Source: Qiania dongpingensis
GTDB taxonomy: Bacteria; Bacillota; Clostridia; Lachnospirales; Lachnospiraceae
Direction: 5' to 3'
Assembly (NCBI RefSeq): GCF_014337195.1
Contig: NZ_CP060634.1
Span: forward strand, 1,612,001-1,676,000
Length of the DNA: 64,000 bases
Positions within the stretch are counted from its first letter, which is position 1, and each line of letters opens with the position of its first letter. Shown here piece by piece: positions 9,541-17,943 of this stretch. The position numbers and the translations under genes were made by a program. Below the pieces are notes generated by a model. The model ran no database searches, was not told the DNA's origin, and saw nothing but the letters and a program-made list of their open reading frames with translations.

Positions 9541-9651
9541 GCGCCTGTCGCTTATTCCAGGACCTTAGGTCCTGTCATTCTCCGGCTCTCCGCTGTTTTT
9601 CTCGCCCTGCCGCGCCTGCCGCTTATTCCAGGACCTTAGGTCCTGTCATTC
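9541..9651. repeat. Two 40-bp direct repeats, each with a palindrome, in the metK leader
   Basis: The segments 9541-9580 and 9612-9651 are nearly identical. Each contains CAGGACC TTA GGTCCTG, a near-perfect palindrome. They lie between the SAM riboswitch terminator and the metK ribosome binding site, so they would be in the mRNA only when the riboswitch lets transcription through. Confidence 0.85.
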
Positions 9652-9751
9652 GCGGACAGTCGCCCAATACCGTCACATCCAGGGCCACAACCGTGTAAAC
9701 ACGTTGTTTCCCCGAATATGACGGTGCAGGGCTCGTTGTTTAACGTAAAAT

Positions 9752-9771
9752 GAGCCCGCATAAGCGGACTC
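9752..9771 (-). terminator. Intrinsic terminator of the SAM riboswitch
   Basis: Minus strand GAGTCCGC TTAT GCGGGCTC (one G-T pair) followed by ATTTTA. It lies about 20 bases downstream of the SAM-I aptamer, the usual expression platform. Confidence 0.8.
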
Positions 9772-9790
9772 GATATTAGCAGTATCAAAT

Positions 9791-9895
9791 CCTCTTATTG
9801 TTCGATGAATCTAACTCGCTCAGGTTGGCACCTTCCACTCCGGGGGTTGCCGTGGCTTCACAGGTCCTCTGTACCTCCACCACTCTGAATAAGGG
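9791..9895 (-). promoter_or_regulatory. SAM-I (S-box) riboswitch
   Basis: On the minus strand the S-box core appears in order: CTTATTCAGAGTGGTGGAGG, GAAGCCACGGCAACC, AAGGTGCCAACC, and a closing AATAAGAGG that pairs with the opening CTTATT. This is the SAM-I consensus, placed upstream of metK, the expected target. Confidence 0.96.
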
Positions 9896-9975
9896 AATTG
9901 CGGGACTTCATATGAAATTGTAGACTACGGCAAATCGCCGCGGCCAAGTGCTCTCGCACGAATACCTACTTGTAT

Positions 9976-10004
9976 AAAATAGCGCAGTTTCCATACTGTG
10001 TCAA
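9976..10004 (-). promoter_or_regulatory. Promoter of the SAM riboswitch/metK transcript
   Basis: Minus strand TTGACA, 17-base spacer, TATTTT. It lies just downstream of the murA stop codon and starts the riboswitch leader. Confidence 0.7.
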
Positions 10005-10017
10005 GCAGTTTATAAAA

Positions 10018-11307
10018 TCACACTGCTTCCAGTTTTAACCTCGCCACATCCTTATCATCCTCTGCCTGCTCGATCAAAGCTCCCAGGGAACGGAGCTTTT
10101 CATCAAAACGCTCGTATCCGCGGAGGATATACTTCGTCTCATCCACGACCGTATGGCCTTCCGCCGCCAATCCGGCCAGCACCAGCGCCGCTCCCGCCCT
10201 TAAATCCGGAGCGCTCACATCCGCTCCGCTCAGGCAGTCCACGCCGTTGATCACAGCCACATTGCTCTCTACTTTTATATTGGCCCCCATTCTGGCCAGC
10301 TCATCCACATATTTAAAACGGTTTTCAAAGATACTCTCCGTCACCATGCTGGTCCCTTCTGCCAAAGACAGCGCCACGGAAATCTGCGGCTGCATATCAG
10401 TCGGGAATCCCGGATATGGCAGGGTTTTCACATGTGTATATTTCAGTCTGGATTTACAGACTACTCTCACAGCATCATCAAACTCGCTGATCTCGCAGCC
10501 CATTTCAATGAGCTTTGCGGAAATCGCTTCCAGATGCTTAGGAATCACATTTTTTACCGTCACGTCACCCTTAGTCACTGCAGCCGCGAACATAAATGTG
10601 CCCGCCTCTATCTGATCAGGAATGATGGAATATGTGGTACCATGGAGCTTCGGCACTCCTTTGATCCGGATGATATCCGTTCCGGCGCCTTTAATGTTGG
10701 CCCCCATGCTGTTCAGCATATTTGCCACATCCACGATATGAGGTTCTTTTGCCGCATTTTCCAGAATCGTGTTTCCTTCTGCCAGCGCCGCTGCCAGCAT
10801 AATATTAATTGTAGCCCCCACGGAAACCACATCCAGGTATATATGGCCGCCGCTCAAATGAGCCGCGTCAGCCACCACCATGCCGTGATCCACCTCAGCC
10901 CTGGCTCCCAGACCGCGGAAGCCCTTCAGATGCTGGTCTATGGGACGGCTGCCAATGTTGCAGCCGCCGGGCAGTGACACCTCAGCCCTCTTGTATTTCC
11001 CAAGAAGCGCCCCTAAAAGATAATACGACGCGCGAATCCGCTTTATAAAATCATCATTTACCCGAATCGTATTGATGGAAGAACCATTGATACGGACCGT
11101 GTGGGCATCCATATGAAATACTTTTGCGCCAATTCCTTCAACTGCCTCTAAAAGTACATTGATGTCCCGCACATCAGGAAGGTTTTCTATGATTACATCT
11201 TCATCAGACATGATTGCAGCCGCTAAAATACCCAGAGCCGCGTTTTTCGCGCCCCCAATCACGACGTCGCCCACAAGAGGGTTCCCGCCTTTAATCACAT
11301 ATTGCAT
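10018..11307 (-). CDS. murA: UDP-N-acetylglucosamine 1-carboxyvinyltransferase
   Basis: First committed enzyme of peptidoglycan synthesis: transfers enolpyruvate from PEP to UDP-GlcNAc in the cytoplasm. The 429-residue protein has normal length. N-terminal GGAKNAALGILAA and the catalytic-cysteine loop PGGCNIGSRP are present, with the Cys that fosfomycin alkylates. C-terminal RAGAALVLAGLAAEG is also typical. The ATG at 11307 follows GAGGTG. Many Firmicutes carry two MurA paralogues; only one is seen here. It is last in a minus-strand series ywmB-like, 155-residue, 846-residue, murA, echoing the ywmB-murAA order of Bacillus, but a promoter of its own lies at 11410-11438. Confidence 0.96.
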   Translation of the reverse strand: MQYVIKGGNPLVGDVVIGGAKNAALGILAAAIMSDEDVIIENLPDVRDINVLLEAVEGIGAKVFHMDAHTVRINGSSINTIRVNDDFIKRIRASYYLLGALLGKYKRAEVSLPGGCNIGSRPIDQHLKGFRGLGARAEVDHGMVVADAAHLSGGHIYLDVVSVGATINIMLAAALAEGNTILENAAKEPHIVDVANMLNSMGANIKGAGTDIIRIKGVPKLHGTTYSIIPDQIEAGTFMFAAAVTKGDVTVKNVIPKHLEAISAKLIEMGCEISEFDDAVRVVCKSRLKYTHVKTLPYPGFPTDMQPQISVALSLAEGTSMVTESIFENRFKYVDELARMGANIKVESNVAVINGVDCLSGADVSAPDLRAGAALVLAGLAAEGHTVVDETKYILRGYERFDEKLRSLGALIEQAEDDKDVARLKLEAV

Positions 11308-11409
11308 GATGACACCTCATCTACATTCTTCATTTTTATTTAGAACAACGGATGTTCTTTATCCTGTGCTGTCTGTGTATCCTTAGTTTGTACCACTGTC
11401 TATTGGTCT

Positions 11410-11438
11410 ATTATAACAATCTCTTTCTATTTTGTAAA
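11410..11438 (-). promoter_or_regulatory. murA promoter
   Basis: Minus strand TTTACA, 17-base spacer, TATAAT, about 100 bases upstream of the murA start. Confidence 0.75.
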
Positions 11439-11484
11439 ATCTTTTTTATTTTTTGTAAGATTTCCTTAAGAATTAAACGGTTTC

Positions 11485-14025
11485 TTACTTTATCCAGCTG
11501 ACAAACGGATATCCATAGGATGCATAGTAAGCTTCCGCATCGTCCTGGGAAATTTTATAAGTTCCTCCCGTCAGGGAATCATAAATGATCAGATTTTTAT
11601 ATACATCGTAGCCGATGATCAGCTCCGCCTTATCGTTTTCCGTCAGAGCCAATACCGGGTATCCGCAGTCCACATAATAAAGCACCTGGTTCAGTATACA
11701 TCCGTGAAGGTCCAGGGCCCTGCCGGAAAACGCCTCATTTAGTATCTCATAGGCCGTTCTCCCGGAAGCCAGCTCTCCGGCCACATCCATTGTGATATTT
11801 TCCTGCTTCAGCATAATGGAGAGACAGGCCGCCAGCCGTTCATTTTCCGCAGACGCCGCCACACTGTTTACATCGATCAAGGCCTCTGAAGCTCTGTTGG
11901 CCCTGGTCCAGATATAGTTTCCGCCGCTGTCCACCACAACACCCATTTTATCGTACACAAGGCCAATGGCCTCACGCACAGAATAACAGATTCCCCGGAG
12001 TCTTCCGCTGGCGTAGGCATAATACCTCTTATCCGTCTTCCCCAGGTCTGCCGTAGATATCAGGCTCAGCTCTCTCGTATCTGCGCTTGCCTCTTCCTTC
12101 GGGGTGGTAATGCTCAATACCTTTTCTTTATTGTCCGAGGAAGACAGATTTAACGAATACGTCGTTTTTTTAATATCTGAGATCCGGCTGGAAACAACAG
12201 ATTTTTCTTCCTCACCGGCCTGATTCTGGATCAGAGCGTCGCCGGGAGCCGGGGCCCACGCGCCATCCGCGCCTTTCGTCTCTCTGGTTATCTGTATCTT
12301 TCCCTCTTCTACCTGAATATCGCTTATATAAATCCCGTCCCTTTGATAGGTGGTCTGAATTTGCTGCTTCCGGTCAATTATCTCCAGCGCATACATCGGA
12401 TAATTGACGATCAGACTCCCCTTTTCTATATCGGATTCTCTCGCCCTGCCGTAAATAAAATCTCCGTCAATGAATCCCAGCGCACGGATCGTCTCTCCCT
12501 CGGAAGCATGGATCGTAAAATTCGTCCCGTCATCCATATAAAATACCTGGATGTTCTTTCCTCCGTAGATGTCTTCCTCCTCCTGCCACGCCACAGCGCT
12601 GGAGTCTTCGCTGATGACAAAAGAGTCCTCTTCCATGCCGCTGATGATCTCCACGTACTCTTCACCGGAAAAATCAATGGCATAAATGCTGTTTCCAAAC
12701 ATAAGATAAAAAAGCTGATTGTTTCCTACATAAGAAAGTGTGCCGATCTCCTCTTTCAGAATCTGAAACGGCTTGGCGGACGGAATAAAAAACACCTCGT
12801 GAATGGCATTCTCCGCCCGGCTGTACTGATAAAATACCAGTCCGCACTCACCTTCGTGGCTTCCCCGGTTCATATACCCATAAACGGTAAAGGCTACGTC
12901 GCCCTCTTCACCCACGCTGATTATCCGGAATTTATGCTGGTCATAAAGAGTCCGGACTCCGTCATCATTTTTTTCTTTAAAGGAAAAGAGCTTAGACGCC
13001 TCATTTTCTTTTTTATTATAGCTCCAAAGCTCTCCGTCCGCTACAAATGCCGTATGGTCCCCGGCGCTGGCCGTCTCGATGGGAAGATTCCCAGGGCTCA
13101 CGATACCGAGCTCTATCTTTCCATTCTGAATGGTAATATCGGACGCTTCAAAGGCCTGATCCATGGTGCGTTCATAAGCGATCAGCCACAGTTTCCCATC
13201 CACATAACGAACGCTGAAAAATTCTTTCACATTATAAGATTCTACCTTACCCGAATCTCCTTCAGCCGTAACGCCATATGAAAGCTGAATGGATCCCACC
13301 ATCTTATTCATCTCTTTAATATCGATTCTGATTTCTCCTGAACGCTGAGGCGACAGATCTCCCCAGGTCACATGGCGGTAGCTGGACTTGATATCTGCAT
13401 AGCCCAGAGAGCTGTTGTCCGCGTCGCTGCTGCTCTCCAGCTGAACCGTCAGTTCTTCCGAAGTATTTTTCGAAAACGCCAGTTCACTGAAGTTCTGGGC
13501 AAACGCAATCTGTTCTCCGATGTGAGTATCCCCGTAGTAACGGATCCGTGTATAATAATATGCACTGTCCCATTTATCAGTCTTTAATTTTAATATCAGA
13601 ATATATTCTGTCTCCGCATTCAGCAGGTCCTGAAGAACAATCTCACCGCGCACTGTTTCGCTGTCTCCCGAATACGAATCACAGGACTTTGTCTCTATTA
13701 AATTCGCTCCGTCCAGGCTGCGTATCTCAAATTCAATTCCCTTTACGGTGTTTCCATACGTATCGACCTGAAATGACAGCTTCCTGTCCTGCGGTATGGG
13801 AGTTATGGTGTCCCTCATATACGAAGCCTCCATGGCGCCGGCATAGCCATGAAGAGTGTTGACCGCGCTTCCTTCAAACTCCATGGTCACTACAGGAAGG
13901 CTTGCGCTGTCCATGACCGCATATACTACCTCCTGTTTCTTTTTTCTTGTAAAAAACAGAACTGCCGCCACTGCGGCCACAAATACTATGACCAGGACGA
14001 GCAGACGCTTTAATATTTTCTTCAT
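11485..14025 (-). CDS. Membrane-anchored protein of unknown function with C39-like C-terminal end
   Basis: An 846-residue protein with one N-terminal membrane segment (residues ~8-26, followed by RKKKQ), so most of it would lie outside the cell. Residues ~60-300 are beta-rich; ~300-560 read like a propeller of short repeated strands (GDHTAFVADGELWSYN, VGNNQLFYLMFGNSIYAIDF). The last ~130 residues (AYEILNEAFSGRALDLHGCILNQVLYYVDCGYPVLAL, here described by parts, then LIIGYD) recall the papain-like C39 fold, where Cys, His and Asp are expected; the region has a candidate Cys but no clear catalytic His, so it may be inactive. It sits between the 155-residue gene and murA, which hints at a cell envelope role. 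I do not recognise a named family; function unknown. Confidence 0.85.
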   Translation of the reverse strand: MKKILKRLLVLVIVFVAAVAAVLFFTRKKKQEVVYAVMDSASLPVVTMEFEGSAVNTLHGYAGAMEASYMRDTITPIPQDRKLSFQVDTYGNTVKGIEFEIRSLDGANLIETKSCDSYSGDSETVRGEIVLQDLLNAETEYILILKLKTDKWDSAYYYTRIRYYGDTHIGEQIAFAQNFSELAFSKNTSEELTVQLESSSDADNSSLGYADIKSSYRHVTWGDLSPQRSGEIRIDIKEMNKMVGSIQLSYGVTAEGDSGKVESYNVKEFFSVRYVDGKLWLIAYERTMDQAFEASDITIQNGKIELGIVSPGNLPIETASAGDHTAFVADGELWSYNKKENEASKLFSFKEKNDDGVRTLYDQHKFRIISVGEEGDVAFTVYGYMNRGSHEGECGLVFYQYSRAENAIHEVFFIPSAKPFQILKEEIGTLSYVGNNQLFYLMFGNSIYAIDFSGEEYVEIISGMEEDSFVISEDSSAVAWQEEEDIYGGKNIQVFYMDDGTNFTIHASEGETIRALGFIDGDFIYGRARESDIEKGSLIVNYPMYALEIIDRKQQIQTTYQRDGIYISDIQVEEGKIQITRETKGADGAWAPAPGDALIQNQAGEEEKSVVSSRISDIKKTTYSLNLSSSDNKEKVLSITTPKEEASADTRELSLISTADLGKTDKRYYAYASGRLRGICYSVREAIGLVYDKMGVVVDSGGNYIWTRANRASEALIDVNSVAASAENERLAACLSIMLKQENITMDVAGELASGRTAYEILNEAFSGRALDLHGCILNQVLYYVDCGYPVLALTENDKAELIIGYDVYKNLIIYDSLTGGTYKISQDDAEAYYASYGYPFVSWIK

Positions 14026-14140
14026 GGGTGCACTCCCTCATTTATCCATATCCTAAGACCAATTCATCACCTGCCGCACTTCGCGCTCTGACTTGAGCTA
14101 TAAAGCAGCCTTCTTTCGCAGGATAAATATAGCCATGGCA

Positions 14141-14169
14141 ATTTTACCATGACTATATTGTAAGGTCAA
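14141..14169 (-). promoter_or_regulatory. Candidate promoter for the 846-residue protein gene
   Basis: Minus strand TTGACC, 17-base spacer, TAAAAT. It overlaps a 12-bp inverted repeat (14126-14158) centred on TAAAATTG, which could be an operator or a weak terminator for the gene upstream. Confidence 0.6.
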
Positions 14170-14216
14170 ACAAAAGAAACCTCAACCGCTTTTTTATTAA
14201 CTTTTTCTTAGTATTC

Positions 14217-14684
14217 CTACCAGTATTTTTTCCTGCTGCTGCTCCTGCGGATCCTTCTTCTGCACACTTCGTGATATAAAAGGACCTCTATGGCATCTTT
14301 CAGCCATTCTGCCTCGACGTCACTGGCTTCCTCCGGAAGCTCTTTCTGATAGACCTCATCGCAGAGCCTGCGAAGCCCTACCCGATCCGGGTATTCATCA
14401 TATAGGATACTGCCTTCATAATCAATGGTATCGCACAGATCATTAATGCTTCCCTGGATTTTTTTCATCTTCTCAGGATACATCGCCTGGAAATATTCCA
14501 TGTCCCGTCCGATATCCTGGCCATCGGCCATACTGCCGTTCATCTGAGCGGTCTGGCTGTTCCCATACTCCAGGTCCGCGGCCCTCATCCAGGAAACCGG
14601 ACGCATCAGACCGCCGGGATATGTCCGCCGGAATGGCCGGCCTCCATAATAGTCCCAAATAAAATCACTGTATCGTTCTGCCAT
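14217..14684 (-). CDS. Conserved Clostridia protein of unknown function
   Basis: A 155-residue soluble protein with no signal peptide. The N-terminal third is rich in Tyr, Arg and Gly; the middle has YPEKMKKIQGSINDLCDTIDYEGS followed by LYDEYPDRV, a pattern I associate with short uncharacterised proteins in spore-forming Clostridia. The C-terminus is basic (RRRIRRSSSRKKYW). The ATG at 14684 follows AAGGTGG. It lies downstream of the YwmB-like gene in the same direction. No function can be assigned; the basic tail could bind nucleic acid or membrane. Confidence 0.75.
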   Translation of the reverse strand: MAERYSDFIWDYYGGRPFRRTYPGGLMRPVSWMRAADLEYGNSQTAQMNGSMADGQDIGRDMEYFQAMYPEKMKKIQGSINDLCDTIDYEGSILYDEYPDRVGLRRLCDEVYQKELPEEASDVEAEWLKDAIEVLLYHEVCRRRIRRSSSRKKYW

Positions 14685-14779
14685 CTAGCTGCCACCTTAT
14701 ATCCATAATATAATACAGCATATGCAGTCCCTTTCGGATTTGTTACTCACAAAAAATGTTTGGCCGCCGCTGGTATTCA

Positions 14780-15595
14780 TCAATAATCTGCACGTATTAT
14801 GGGACATCCCAGATGAAATATGGTCTTGTTCTCCTGCTCGTCATAGGATACAGCCAAATTCAGGTTCACATTCCTTCCCGCAATGCTTTTTGCTTCTCCG
14901 GCGCCTCTGGCATACGCATATACCGTGTACAGCTCCTCTTCGTTCATTTCTTCGACCTGCACCGCGTCCATTTCATCCAGGAGGGACTCCACGATGATCT
15001 CCTGCTCTTCTCTTGAAAGGCGGCCCTCATAGCTCCCTTCCATTTCGACATAGACCTGTTCTTCCAGCCCGCAGCCTGCGGTCGCTTCATCCAGGCGTTT
15101 CTGCTCCTTCAAAGCCTTTTCCGCGCTGATCTGCCCCTGCAGATGGATATCCGCCCGCAGATAATTTTCCTGCCGGAGCTCATAAGGGCTTATCTTTTCT
15201 TCCCTTGTCAGGAAAGAGAGCCTCAGGACAGAGCTTCCATCGCCTGCTGCCTGCTCCAGGGTAATGCTGTTTCCATCTTCCAGATGCTCCTGGCTGATGC
15301 GTCCGCTCTCCGTTCCTCCGGCTTTGTCATCTGTACTGTCCGCAGCTAATTTGTCCGTCAGATTTTCCAAAAAGGTCTTTTTTTCTTCAATTAAATAGTA
15401 TGCGTCATCCAAATAGCCTTCACGATAGATATGACAGCTGCTGTCAGAAAAATTTGCTTTTTCAAAAGCTGTCAGTACCGTTTCCCTCACATCAGCGTCC
15501 GGCCCCCTGAACACCAGGGCCGCCACAGCAAACAGAAGTACTCCCAAAAGACACAGCCTCCATTTCCCGGCCGCCTTCCAAAATCCTTTTCCCAT
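14780..15595 (-). CDS. YwmB-like (TATA-box-binding-fold) exported protein
   Basis: A 271-residue protein with an N-terminal membrane segment or uncleaved signal (WRLCLLGVLLFAVAALVF). The body is alpha/beta with the C-terminal pattern of the YwmB family: VYAYARGAG, then NVNLNLAVSYDEQENKTIFHLGCPII. The family adopts a TBP-like fold and has no known activity. The start at 15595 was chosen because GGAAGGGG lies eight bases upstream; an in-frame ATG eight codons earlier lacks a ribosome binding site. In Bacillus ywmB lies directly upstream of murAA and spoIID, and here it heads a minus-strand set ending in murA, which supports the assignment. Confidence 0.8.
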   Translation of the reverse strand: MGKGFWKAAGKWRLCLLGVLLFAVAALVFRGPDADVRETVLTAFEKANFSDSSCHIYREGYLDDAYYLIEEKKTFLENLTDKLAADSTDDKAGGTESGRISQEHLEDGNSITLEQAAGDGSSVLRLSFLTREEKISPYELRQENYLRADIHLQGQISAEKALKEQKRLDEATAGCGLEEQVYVEMEGSYEGRLSREEQEIIVESLLDEMDAVQVEEMNEEELYTVYAYARGAGEAKSIAGRNVNLNLAVSYDEQENKTIFHLGCPIIRADY

Positions 15596-15682
15596 ACTGC
15601 GATCCCCTTCCTTTCTCATTCTTCTATTACTATAAGAATTTCCAGATGCAGGGAATATTATACAGAAAAAGGGCTTTCTGCC

Positions 15683-15713
15683 ATACCTTGCCGCACGAAG
15701 TGCGGCAAGGTAT
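15683..15713. repeat. Perfect palindrome related to the small REP-like element
   Basis: Two 14-base arms (ATACCTTGCCGCAC and its complement) flank GAA. The arm equals the right end of the small repeat found at 17157, 17944 and 20989. It lies between the YwmB-like gene and the rpsR terminator, in non-coding DNA. Confidence 0.85.
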
Positions 15714-15741
15714 AAAAAAGAGACGCCATACGGCGCCTCTT
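15714..15741 (-). terminator. rpsF-ssb-rpsR terminator
   Basis: Minus strand GAGGCGCC GTAT GGCGTCTC (one G-T pair) followed by six Ts, eight bases after the rpsR stop. Confidence 0.9.
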
Positions 15742-15749
15742 AAAAATCA

Positions 15750-16013
15750 TTACTCCATTGTATAGGGCATTAAAGCAATATGTCTTGCTCTCTTGATAGC
15801 AACGGTCAGCGCACGCTGATGCTTCGCGCAGTTTCCGGTGATTCTTCTGGGAAGGATTTTTCCTCTCTCAGATACGTATCTCTTTAACTTTGCAACGTCC
15901 TTATAATCAATAACGCCGTTTTTATCACCGCAGAACACGCAAACCTTTTTCCTTCTGCGTCCGCCTCTTCTCTTCATCGGAGAATCCGCTCTATCACCTC
16001 TTGTGTAAGCCAT
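15750..16013 (-). CDS. rpsR: 30S ribosomal protein S18
   Basis: An 87-residue basic protein of the small ribosomal subunit platform, partner of S6. The signature [21 protein letters not shown] followed by [18 protein letters not shown] and the C-terminal ARHIALMPY are characteristic. Cys residues in VCVFC suggest the zinc-type S18 variant. It is the last gene of the conserved rpsF-ssb-rpsR operon, 29 bases after ssb, with a strong terminator behind it. Confidence 0.98.
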   Translation of the reverse strand: MAYTRGDRADSPMKRRGGRRRKKVCVFCGDKNGVIDYKDVAKLKRYVSERGKILPRRITGNCAKHQRALTVAIKRARHIALMPYTME

Positions 16014-16042
16014 GGTTAAAACCTCCTTATTCCGAATATGAT

Positions 16043-16501
16043 CTAATTAAACGGGAGACCCTCATCTTCTACTCCATCGGGAATATTCATGAAACCATCA
16101 TCCACCGCGCTGCTGGGCTGAGGTCTGGCTTCTTGGCGGAAAGAACTGCCGGCATTCTGAGCGGATGCACTTTTGCTCTCCGCGAACTCCTGGTCCTCCA
16201 CCACTACATCCGTGGTATACACCTTCTGACCGTCCCGGTTCGTATAACTTCCAGTCTGAATCCTGCCGGTCACCACGATCCTGGTACCCTGATGCAGATA
16301 TTTTTCCGCGAATTCCGCGCTTCTTCCAAAAGCAACACAGGATATAAAATCCGCCGTCTGGTCATTGCCGTCGCCGCCGCTGCGGCTGAACCTTCTGTCA
16401 ACTGCAAGCGTATACCGTGCAATAGCCATGGCCTTTTCACCCTGCGAATAACGAATATCGGGGTCTCTGGTCAATCTTCCCATGAGTATTACTTTATTCA
16501 T
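16043..16501 (-). CDS. ssb: Single-stranded DNA-binding protein
   Basis: Binds and protects single-stranded DNA during replication, repair and recombination. The 152-residue protein has the OB fold ([18 protein letters not shown], then [20 protein letters not shown]) in residues 1-110, a Gln/Ser-rich linker, and the acidic tail ending DEGLPFN that recruits partner proteins. It sits between rpsF and rpsR as in most Firmicutes, with 21 bases to rpsF. Confidence 0.98.
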   Translation of the reverse strand: MNKVILMGRLTRDPDIRYSQGEKAMAIARYTLAVDRRFSRSGGDGNDQTADFISCVAFGRSAEFAEKYLHQGTRIVVTGRIQTGSYTNRDGQKVYTTDVVVEDQEFAESKSASAQNAGSSFRQEARPQPSSAVDDGFMNIPDGVEDEGLPFN

Positions 16502-16522
16502 GCAATCTCCTCTTTTCTCCTC

Positions 16523-16810
16523 TTACGCGTCCTGTCTTACGCATAAATATCTGATTACAGGCTCCATGATGCGAACGTGGCTTTCCACTTCGTTCGGGCA
16601 ATTAGAATCAGATTCGAACTGGATGAAATAATAAAATCCCTCTTTCATCTTCTGGATCTCGTAAGCAAGTCTTTTCTTGCCCCATTCATCCACATTTGTG
16701 ATGGTACCGCCGAAACGGGTGATGTAAGACTGCACTTTCTCTAAAGCGGCCGCCTTCTCTTCCTCTTCCAGCTTTGCACTCAGCACAAGCGCCAATTCGT
16801 ATTTGTTCAT
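16523..16810 (-). CDS. rpsF: 30S ribosomal protein S6
   Basis: A 95-residue small-subunit protein that binds S18 on the ribosome platform. The sequence NKYELALVLSAKLEEEEK, the EWGKKRLAYEIQKMKEGFY motif and the C-terminal VMRYL-like MEPVIRYLCV are typical. The ATG at 16810 follows a perfect AAAGGAGGT. First gene of the rpsF-ssb-rpsR operon. In other Firmicutes the S6:S18 complex can repress this mRNA through its leader; the leader here is about 75 bases, enough for such a site, but I did not resolve one. Confidence 0.98.
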   Translation of the reverse strand: MNKYELALVLSAKLEEEEKAAALEKVQSYITRFGGTITNVDEWGKKRLAYEIQKMKEGFYYFIQFESDSNCPNEVESHVRIMEPVIRYLCVRQDA

Positions 16811-16893
16811 GCTGTTTACCTCCTTTTGGTCTCTGGCCCCCTGCTTATTTCATCGGGGAGCAAGGAAATGTATAACTACTGTCACAAATAAAG

Positions 16894-16922
16894 ATTCTAC
16901 CATGTTTTGACAAGGTTGGCAA
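16894..16922 (-). promoter_or_regulatory. Promoter of the rpsF operon
   Basis: Minus strand TTGCCA, 17-base spacer, TAGAAT, between the DUF951 gene and rpsF. Confidence 0.65.
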
Positions 16923-16935
16923 GGGGTTTTTGATA

Positions 16936-17127
16936 TCAGTCCTTACCTTCCGGTCTGCGGAGTCCCCGGCAGTTCTTTTCCACTAATTTGCGCGGCACCA
17001 TGATCAAATGCCCGCAGCCCATGCACTTTAATTTAAAGTCCATCCCCACACGTGTGATCTCCCACTCACTGCTTCCACAGGGATGAGGCTTTTTAAGTTT
17101 AACAATATCGCCAATCTGAAATTCCAT
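16936..17127 (-). CDS. DUF951 family small protein
   Basis: A 63-residue protein of a widespread Firmicutes family without known function. It has the family pattern: GDIVKLKKPHPCGSSEWEI then GMDFKLKCMGCGH and LVPRKLVEK-like IMVPRKLVEK. The three Cys residues (PCG, CMGCG) could bind a metal. The ATG follows AAAAGGAGG. It is commonly found near rpsF or mscS genes in Clostridia, matching this position directly upstream of the rpsF promoter. Confidence 0.9.
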   Translation of the reverse strand: MEFQIGDIVKLKKPHPCGSSEWEITRVGMDFKLKCMGCGHLIMVPRKLVEKNCRGLRRPEGKD

Positions 17128-17156
17128 CGCGTCCTCCTTTTGGGATTCATTTAATC

Positions 17157-17220
17157 ATACCCAAGGGCACCCCTTAATACATGCCCTACGGGCGGGCGCA
17201 CTTCGTGCAGCAAGGTATAC
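17157..17220 (+). repeat. Small REP-like palindromic element, copy A
   Basis: About 64 bp bounded by ATACC and GGTAT, with an internal hairpin GCAC-TTC-GTGC. Full copies also lie at 17944 (same strand) and 20989 (opposite strand). This copy adjoins the large repeat that begins at ~17243. Confidence 0.85.
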
Positions 17221-17242
17221 CTTTTCATACCTTTCAAGCAAG

Positions 17243-17930
17243 CTTTCTTTGTCTAATCTACAAGGCAAGAGGAAATCCGCTTCCATCCAGGCGGCTCGCT
17301 GGCAGCCGTAACCAGCATCTTTGCGGCCTCCAGTCGGTCCTTTCCAACTGACATGGATAAATCGATATTTATCCATGTCAGATTCCAATAAAAACCTGCA
17401 TGAAATTCGGTTTTTACCTCCCTGCGGCCGGGAAGATTCTGCTAACGCCTTTGCGGCGCTCGCCTTACGATGGAATCGGATCCTTCCTCTTACTCTTTCT
17501 TCCGCACCGAAATAAGCGCTCATTTGCCTCGAAAGCCATTGGGGCGGCCACCTCAGCCCGCTGCCATAAGGCGCGCGGGCCGTGCGGATACCTGACACCT
17601 TTATAAAATCAAAGGAATGGAAGTCATCCGAAACGGTGCGGCAGAAATGGAACCGGCAGAATGATTCCGGGCCGGCCTAAAGGTGAGCGCCGCAGGGCAG
17701 AGGCCGGTGTTCCCCAGGCGGAGGGAGGCAGAAACGGAAATACCGATTCCGTTTCTGAGCGAACGGGAGGCGAGAAATCATAAAGATTTCCCGTCGACAT
17801 GTGAGCGGTACTCCTGGAGCGGGGATAAAACGGACCCTGCATCGCCAGCGAGCCGAAATCGCGGCGGTCCGGAACTTATGCCGGTGTTTAACTGAAATTT
17901 ACCAAGAGCTTACTAAAGATGATTTCAAAA
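17243..17930. repeat. Large non-coding dispersed repeat, copy 1
   Basis: About 690 bp, alike over nearly its full length to 38890-39540 and, with internal gaps, to 63570-63836. Frames in it do not look like genes: they lack ribosome binding sites, and differences between copies change residues rather than falling at third positions. Prominent inverted repeats include a 13-bp perfect stem at 17349-17361/17368-17380, an 11-bp stem around the CAGAAACGGAA / TTCCGTTTCTG arms near 17730-17758, and GAAATC / GATTTC at 17774-17790. It fills the gap between the DUF951 and sirtuin genes. It may be a structured RNA or a non-autonomous mobile element; no transposase is encoded. Confidence 0.85.
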
Positions 17931-17943
17931 AGTCTTTTGTATC

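Noticed and set aside
14126..14158. Terminator downstream of the 155-residue gene
   Set aside because: The 12-bp inverted repeat lacks a T run and coincides with a promoter; recorded only as a note on that promoter.
17155..17598. 147-codon minus-strand frame in large repeat copy 1, similar to part of a 322-codon frame at 38880-39848
   Set aside because: No ribosome binding site, composition rich in Arg/Ser/Gly as in chance frames over GC-rich DNA, and differences between copies mostly change residues. Treated as part of a non-coding repeat.
17243..17930. Group II intron or retron as the identity of the large repeat
   Set aside because: No reverse transcriptase frame and no recognisable domain V sequence in any copy.
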